From contig NZ_CP015199.1 of assembly GCF_001648155.1 (NCBI RefSeq), forward strand, positions 3,543,001 through 3,607,000: a stretch of 64,000 bases of DNA, in the 5' to 3' direction. Of this stretch, positions 58,245 through 64,000 are shown piece after piece. The translations under genes were made by a program, and so were the position numbers. Source of the DNA: Chryseobacterium glaciei (GTDB lineage Bacteria; Bacteroidota; Bacteroidia; Flavobacteriales; Weeksellaceae). The notes under the pieces were generated by a model, which saw nothing but the letters and a program-made list of their open reading frames with translations, was not told the DNA's origin and did not search any database. Positions within the stretch are counted from its first letter, which is position 1; each line of letters opens with the position of its first letter.

Positions 58245-60239
58245 ATGAAACTTAAGTACAGTCTGCTGGCTTTGGCAGCTCCGCTCTTAATGAATGCACA
58301 ACAATTAATGACTCCTGAAATCCTTTGGACTTTGAAAAAAGTTGGAGTACAGGCAGTTTCACCGGATCAGTCTTCGCTTATTTATAAGGTAGGACAAGTT
58401 GATTTAAAAACAGAAAAAACAAAAAGTGAGAACTATTTTCTAAATGTTCTTAATAATCAGGCTTCTAAAATCGATTTGGGTAAAAAGGCTCTTATTCAGT
58501 GGGATAAGAACGGAATTTACGCTCAGGAAGGCGATAAAATTTTCCTTTCAAAGGACAGTGGTAAAACCTGGACTGAATTTTACACGATCGGTGAAGTTGA
58601 TAACATTGTAATTTCTCCGGACGGAAAGAAAATTGCTTTCAGTAAGCAGGTTTTGGTTGAAAAATTAATGGGGAAAGATAAATATGCTGACACTCCAAAA
58701 ACAACCGCTCAGGTTTATACAGACCTAAACCACAGACACTGGGATTATTTTAATGAAGGAAAATACAACCACGTTTTTGTCGTAAATACTTCGGCAGCTG
58801 TTGATTCTGCAAAAGATTTATTGGAAGGGAAAACTTGGGATTCTCCTCAAAGACCTTTTGGTGGAGCAGAAGATTTTATCTGGAGCCCGAATTCTTCTCA
58901 ACTTTTATATGTTACAAAACCGAAAAGCGGTAAAGAATATTCAACAAGCACGAATACAGATATTTTCGCTTACGATTTAGCTTCAGGAGCAACTAAAAAT
59001 CTAACTGAAACGAATAAAGGTTACGATGTTAACCCAAAATTCAGTCCGGACGGAAAGTCTTTGGTTTGGCAGAGTATGGAAAGAGATGGATATGAAGCGG
59101 ATAAAAATGACATCAAATTGATGGATTGGAAGTCTGGTAATACCTCAAATCTTACAAAAGATTGGGGCGAAAGTGTTTCTGGAGATGTTTTTTGGAGTGG
59201 AGATTCTAAAGCAATTTACTTCACAGCAGCTTTCAGAGGAACAAAACAATTATTTTCTTTAGATCCTAAAAATGCTAAAGTTCAGCAAATTACAAAAGGA
59301 GATTTTGACGTAAATGAAATTTTTGCTGATAATAAAAATTCATTGGTTGTTGGAAGAACAGACGTAAATCATGCAACAGATCTTTTCTCAGTAAATCTGA
59401 AAAATGGAGAAATGAAGCAGGTTACCGAAGCTAATAAAGACATGTATTCTAAATTAGCTCAGGGAAAATCTGAATTGAAAATGGTGAAAACAACGGACGG
59501 AAAAGAAATGGGCGTATGGTTCCATTATCCGCCAAACTTTGATCCAAATAAAAAATATCCGACTTTAGTTTATTGCCAAGGTGGTCCTCAATCTGCATTA
59601 ACTCAATTTTTCAGCACAAGATGGAACTTTGCTTTAATGGCAGCAAACGGATACATTGTTGTAGCACCAAACCGTCGCGGAATGCCGGGTTGGGGAACAA
59701 AATGGAACGAAGAAATTTCTAAAGACTGGGGAGGACAGCCAATGAGAGATTATTTGGCAGCGACAGATTTTGCTAAAACGTTACCGTATGTTGACGGTGA
59801 TAGAGTAGCCGCTGTTGGAGCTAGTTACGGTGGTTACAGTGTATTTATGTTGGCTGGAATTCACGAAAACAGATTTAAAACGTTCATCGCTCACGATGGA
59901 TTGTTTGATATGAAATCTTGGTACCTTACAACAGAAGAACTTTGGTTTGCGAATTGGGATCTTGGTTCTCCATGGGAAAAACCGCTTCCAAAAGCATATA
60001 CAGAATTTAACCCAAGTAATTTTGTTGATAAATGGAATAAGCCAATCATGATTTTCCAGGGTGGAATTGATTTCCGTGTACCTTACGAGCAAGGTCAGGA
60101 AGCTTTCCAGGCAGCGAAATTGAGAGGGTTGAAATCTAAATTAGTTTATTTCCCGAACGAAAATCACTGGGTGCTACATCCGCAAAACGGTTTGGTTTGG
60201 CAGAGAGAATTCTTTGATTGGTTGAAAGAAACTTTATAA
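58245..60239 (+). CDS. S9-family prolyl-oligopeptidase-type peptidase, exported
   Basis: A 664-aa serine peptidase that would cleave short peptides, probably in the periplasm. The signal peptide (1-18, LLMNAQ) is followed by a beta-propeller built of WD40-like repeats with ISPDGKKIAFS, FSPDGKSLVWQS and similar blades (about 30-400), and then the alpha/beta hydrolase domain. The catalytic triad is visible: Ser near 527 in GASYGGY, Asp near 609 in GGIDFRVP and His near 641 in NENHWV. Order and length fit S9B/S9C dipeptidyl or acylaminoacyl peptidases. A consensus promoter lies just upstream. Preference for proline is likely but unproven. Confidence 0.88.
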   Translation: MKLKYSLLALAAPLLMNAQQLMTPEILWTLKKVGVQAVSPDQSSLIYKVGQVDLKTEKTKSENYFLNVLNNQASKIDLGKKALIQWDKNGIYAQEGDKIFLSKDSGKTWTEFYTIGEVDNIVISPDGKKIAFSKQVLVEKLMGKDKYADTPKTTAQVYTDLNHRHWDYFNEGKYNHVFVVNTSAAVDSAKDLLEGKTWDSPQRPFGGAEDFIWSPNSSQLLYVTKPKSGKEYSTSTNTDIFAYDLASGATKNLTETNKGYDVNPKFSPDGKSLVWQSMERDGYEADKNDIKLMDWKSGNTSNLTKDWGESVSGDVFWSGDSKAIYFTAAFRGTKQLFSLDPKNAKVQQITKGDFDVNEIFADNKNSLVVGRTDVNHATDLFSVNLKNGEMKQVTEANKDMYSKLAQGKSELKMVKTTDGKEMGVWFHYPPNFDPNKKYPTLVYCQGGPQSALTQFFSTRWNFALMAANGYIVVAPNRRGMPGWGTKWNEEISKDWGGQPMRDYLAATDFAKTLPYVDGDRVAAVGASYGGYSVFMLAGIHENRFKTFIAHDGLFDMKSWYLTTEELWFANWDLGSPWEKPLPKAYTEFNPSNFVDKWNKPIMIFQGGIDFRVPYEQGQEAFQAAKLRGLKSKLVYFPNENHWVLHPQNGLVWQREFFDWLKETL

Positions 60240-60273
60240 TTAAGTTACAATCGAATTTAATTGTTTAAAATAT

Positions 60274-60300
60274 CAATAGGAGCGGGCTTTAGCCCGCTTT
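60274..60300 (+). repeat. Dispersed repeat, family A (single-hairpin copy)
   Basis: CAATAGGAGCGGGCTTTAGC and CCGC form only the first hairpin of the family. The second hairpin is absent. It follows the S9 peptidase stop. Confidence 0.75.
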
Positions 60301-60315
60301 TTGTTTGTATTTCAT

Positions 60316-60392
60316 TGCTGAGTGTTAACGCCTTTGCGAACTTAAAATATGAAGTTAGTTTGTGAAAAAGCTTTGCGAACTTTGCGTTAAAA
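60316..60392. repeat. Dispersed repeat, family D (copy 2)
   Basis: TGCTGAGTGTTAACGCC, TTGCGAACTTAAAA and CTTTGCGAACTTTGCGTTAAAA repeat the order seen at 12549-12618. Confidence 0.65.
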
Positions 60393-60428
60393 ACAAATTA
60401 AAAATTTTAAAAATAGCTATATTTATAA

Positions 60429-60917
60429 ATGCAAAACAGAATCTCATCATTTCCACCGTTCATTGATGATCAATCTGAAATTTTAATTTTAGGTTCAATT
60501 CCCGGTGTGAAATCTTTGGAAAAACAGCAATATTATGCTCATCCTCAAAACAAATTCTGGAAAATTATTTTTGAATTATTTAATGAAGAGTTTACAGAAA
60601 ATTAAGCTGAAAGAATTACTGTTTTAAAGAAACAGCATATTGCGATTTGGGATGTTATCGATTCTTGCGAAAGAAAAGGAAGCCTTGATTCTGAAATTAA
60701 AAACGAAGAAGCCAATCAGATTGGAGAATTGTTGGAGCAATACCCAAACGTAAAAGCTATTTTCTGCAACGGCGGAAAATCATATAAAAATCTACAGAAA
60801 ATTTTAGGAAAGAATTATAAGCTTCCTATTTACTTACTGCCTTCAACAAGTCCGTTGCATACAGTTTCTTTTGAAAAAAAGTTAGAAGAATGGAAGGTTA
60901 TTTTGAATTTTTTATAA
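60429..60917 (+). pseudogene. DNA-deoxyinosine (uracil-DNA) glycosylase-like gene broken by one stop
   Basis: A 163-codon frame from ATG 60429 to the stop at 60917 is interrupted by one in-frame TAA at 60603-60605, after FNEEFTEN. Both sides read through as a single protein of the uracil/hypoxanthine glycosylase superfamily. The N-terminal part has LILGSIPGVKSLEKQQYYAHPQNKFWKI (catalytic GSxPG loop and HPxNxFW motif), and the later part has IAIWDVIDSCERKGSLD, AIFCNGGKSYKN and PSTSPLHTVSF. No frameshift is needed. It is therefore a recent nonsense mutation, a sequencing error, or (less likely) a readthrough gene. The 3' fragment has an ATG at 60729 but lacks the catalytic loop. Confidence 0.8.
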
Positions 60918-61063
60918 ATAATTAAAGCTAGATGAGCATAATATCAAATAGTTGAAATTTAGCATAAGGTTTGTTATTCCGAAGGAATCTAGCCTGTTTT
61001 GTAGAGATGCTTCGACTTTGCTCAGTATCTTCAAAACTCTCAAACTCTTCGAAACTACAACCC

Positions 61064-62091
61064 TCAAACCCTCCAATCTAAATACTCATTCAATCCTTTC
61101 AAAAGCTCCAATTGATTCTTAGTCCTATCCAAATTATGTTCAGCATATTTTGTTGAATAATAAACACTTCCATTTAAATAATCCGTCAAAAAGCGAATCT
61201 CCTGAATGTAAATTGCCACTTGAGCAGCATAATCAAGATTCTCAGATTCTTCCGGAGTTAATTTTTCTTTTAAATGAAATAAAAATCCTTCTTTTACGGC
61301 ATTATAAATTTCAGAATTAAAGTTATTTTCAGCATTTCCGTCATCTTCATTTGTTGTGTTGGTATAAGATTGAATCATCGTTCCAAAATCATATAAAATG
61401 GTAGAAATCATCACAGTGTCAAGATCGATAACGGCTATTGCTTTATGATTTTCATCAAACAAAATATTGCTGATTTTGGCATCGGCATGAACTATTCTTT
61501 TAGGTAACTTATTATTTCCAACCATTTCGATCCATTTATCAGGTAAAGATAAAAATTGGTTGGTGGTTTCTATTTCAGTTTTGGCATTTTCAATTAAATG
61601 AGGATCTGCGTTTTCTAATGCATTTTTATAATCATTCATTCTTTTCTCAAAATTGAGGAAATCGGGCAACGTTTCTTCAATGCTGGGAAGGGTTTCCGTA
61701 TTTATTGTGTCAAGAAAATGACTGAATGCCTTTGCTGCTTCAAAGGCGATTTCCGGTGACGGAACTTTAATAAAAGTCAAACTGTTTTCAACAAAACTCT
61801 GCATTCTCCAAAGCTGTAAATTTTCGTCCTGCACCAGAAATTCTTTTGAAAGAGAAAGAATTGGTTTAATAATATTCAGTTGATAATCATTGGATTGCAA
61901 CAAACAATTAATCTGTAAATGATTAATAATAATTGAATTTGAATTTTTAAATACTTGATTATTAATTTTTTGTAAGATAAATTTTTGATCAGTATCCTTA
62001 TTTTCTACGATAAAAGTAGCATTGATCAATCCGTTTGTGATAGAATCGACCGTATAATTTTCAGTAGTAATGAATTGTTGAACAATATGAT

Positions 62092-62101
<10 letters not shown>
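61064..62101 (-). CDS. APH-fold sugar kinase (anomeric kinase-like)
   Basis: A 345-aa kinase of the aminoglycoside-phosphotransferase/choline-kinase fold. The catalytic loop is IVHADAKISNILFDENH near residue 204 (HxDxxxxN) and the metal site is AVIDLDT near 225. The N-terminal lobe has TNGLINATFIV and KFILQKIN. It overlaps the upstream nucleotidyltransferase gene by 10 bp, so the two act together. Such a kinase-nucleotidyltransferase pair resembles AmgK-MurU (MurNAc/GlcNAc salvage) and NahK-type N-acetylhexosamine 1-kinases. With the GH109-like gene at the head of the operon, an N-acetylhexosamine is the likely substrate (inferred). Confidence 0.72.

Positions 62102-64000
<1,899 letters not shown>

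Noticed and set aside
60729-60917. Independent 62-aa gene
   Set aside because: It is the 3' part of the interrupted glycosylase-like frame and lacks the catalytic loop, so it is not a gene in its own right.

Overview
The window is AT-rich chromosomal DNA from a Bacteroidota bacterium, most likely a flavobacterium of the Chryseobacterium/Weeksellaceae type. Evidence seen here: a SusC/SusD pair, a protein with a type IX secretion (T9SS) C-terminal signal, -7 promoter boxes of the form TAnnTTTG, start codons without Shine-Dalgarno sequences, and several families of short dispersed palindromic repeats between genes. The genus is an inference. I see no rRNA, tRNA, CRISPR array, insertion sequence or prophage.

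Positions 1-24800 form a locus for rhamnose-containing pectin (rhamnogalacturonan). Its plus-strand half encodes a GH105 unsaturated-rhamnogalacturonyl hydrolase lipoprotein, a RhaT rhamnose symporter, SusC/SusD, and then a complete intracellular route: rhamnose isomerase, an FGGY kinase, a fused rhamnulose-1-phosphate aldolase/lactaldehyde dehydrogenase, and an FMN L-lactate dehydrogenase. Together these would turn L-rhamnose into DHAP and pyruvate. The minus-strand half carries a GntR-type regulator with a sugar-binding-like domain, a GH28 polygalacturonase-like enzyme and two large exported proteins of uncertain function (711 and 1187 aa) that probably remove side groups from pectin.

Positions 25095-28324 hold a tightly coupled three-gene module: a four-helix membrane protein, a P-loop GTPase-like protein, and a coiled-coil protein with a C-terminal membrane anchor. 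It does not fit any housekeeping pathway and is the best candidate here for an undescribed system. Next come single genes: methyltransferase, phosphoesterase, DUF2652 protein, TonB-type outer-membrane barrel, a Fic AMPylase-like gene whose promoter holds a perfect palindrome, and a GH3 glucosidase. At 37156-40043 (minus) lies the methionine importer metN-metI-metQ. It is preceded by a short Met/Cys-rich open frame and an intrinsic terminator, which together look like a ribosome-mediated attenuator.

Positions 40345-48675 look like an electrophile/quinone-stress region: two ring-cleaving-dioxygenase-like VOC proteins, an esterase, a small acetyltransferase, a Na+/H+ antiporter, a degenerate receiver protein, a Crp-type regulator, a pirin and a lone M17 N-terminal domain. 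The first VOC gene and the pirin gene share a 61-bp promoter block. The rest comprises topoisomerase III, a thioesterase, and a polyol module (porin-like protein, MFS transporter, mannitol dehydrogenase family) divergent from a LacI regulator with two perfect operators between them. It ends with a T9SS protein, an S9 peptidase, a deoxyinosine-glycosylase-like gene broken by one stop codon, and an overlapping kinase/nucleotidyltransferase/GH109-like operon that runs off the right edge.
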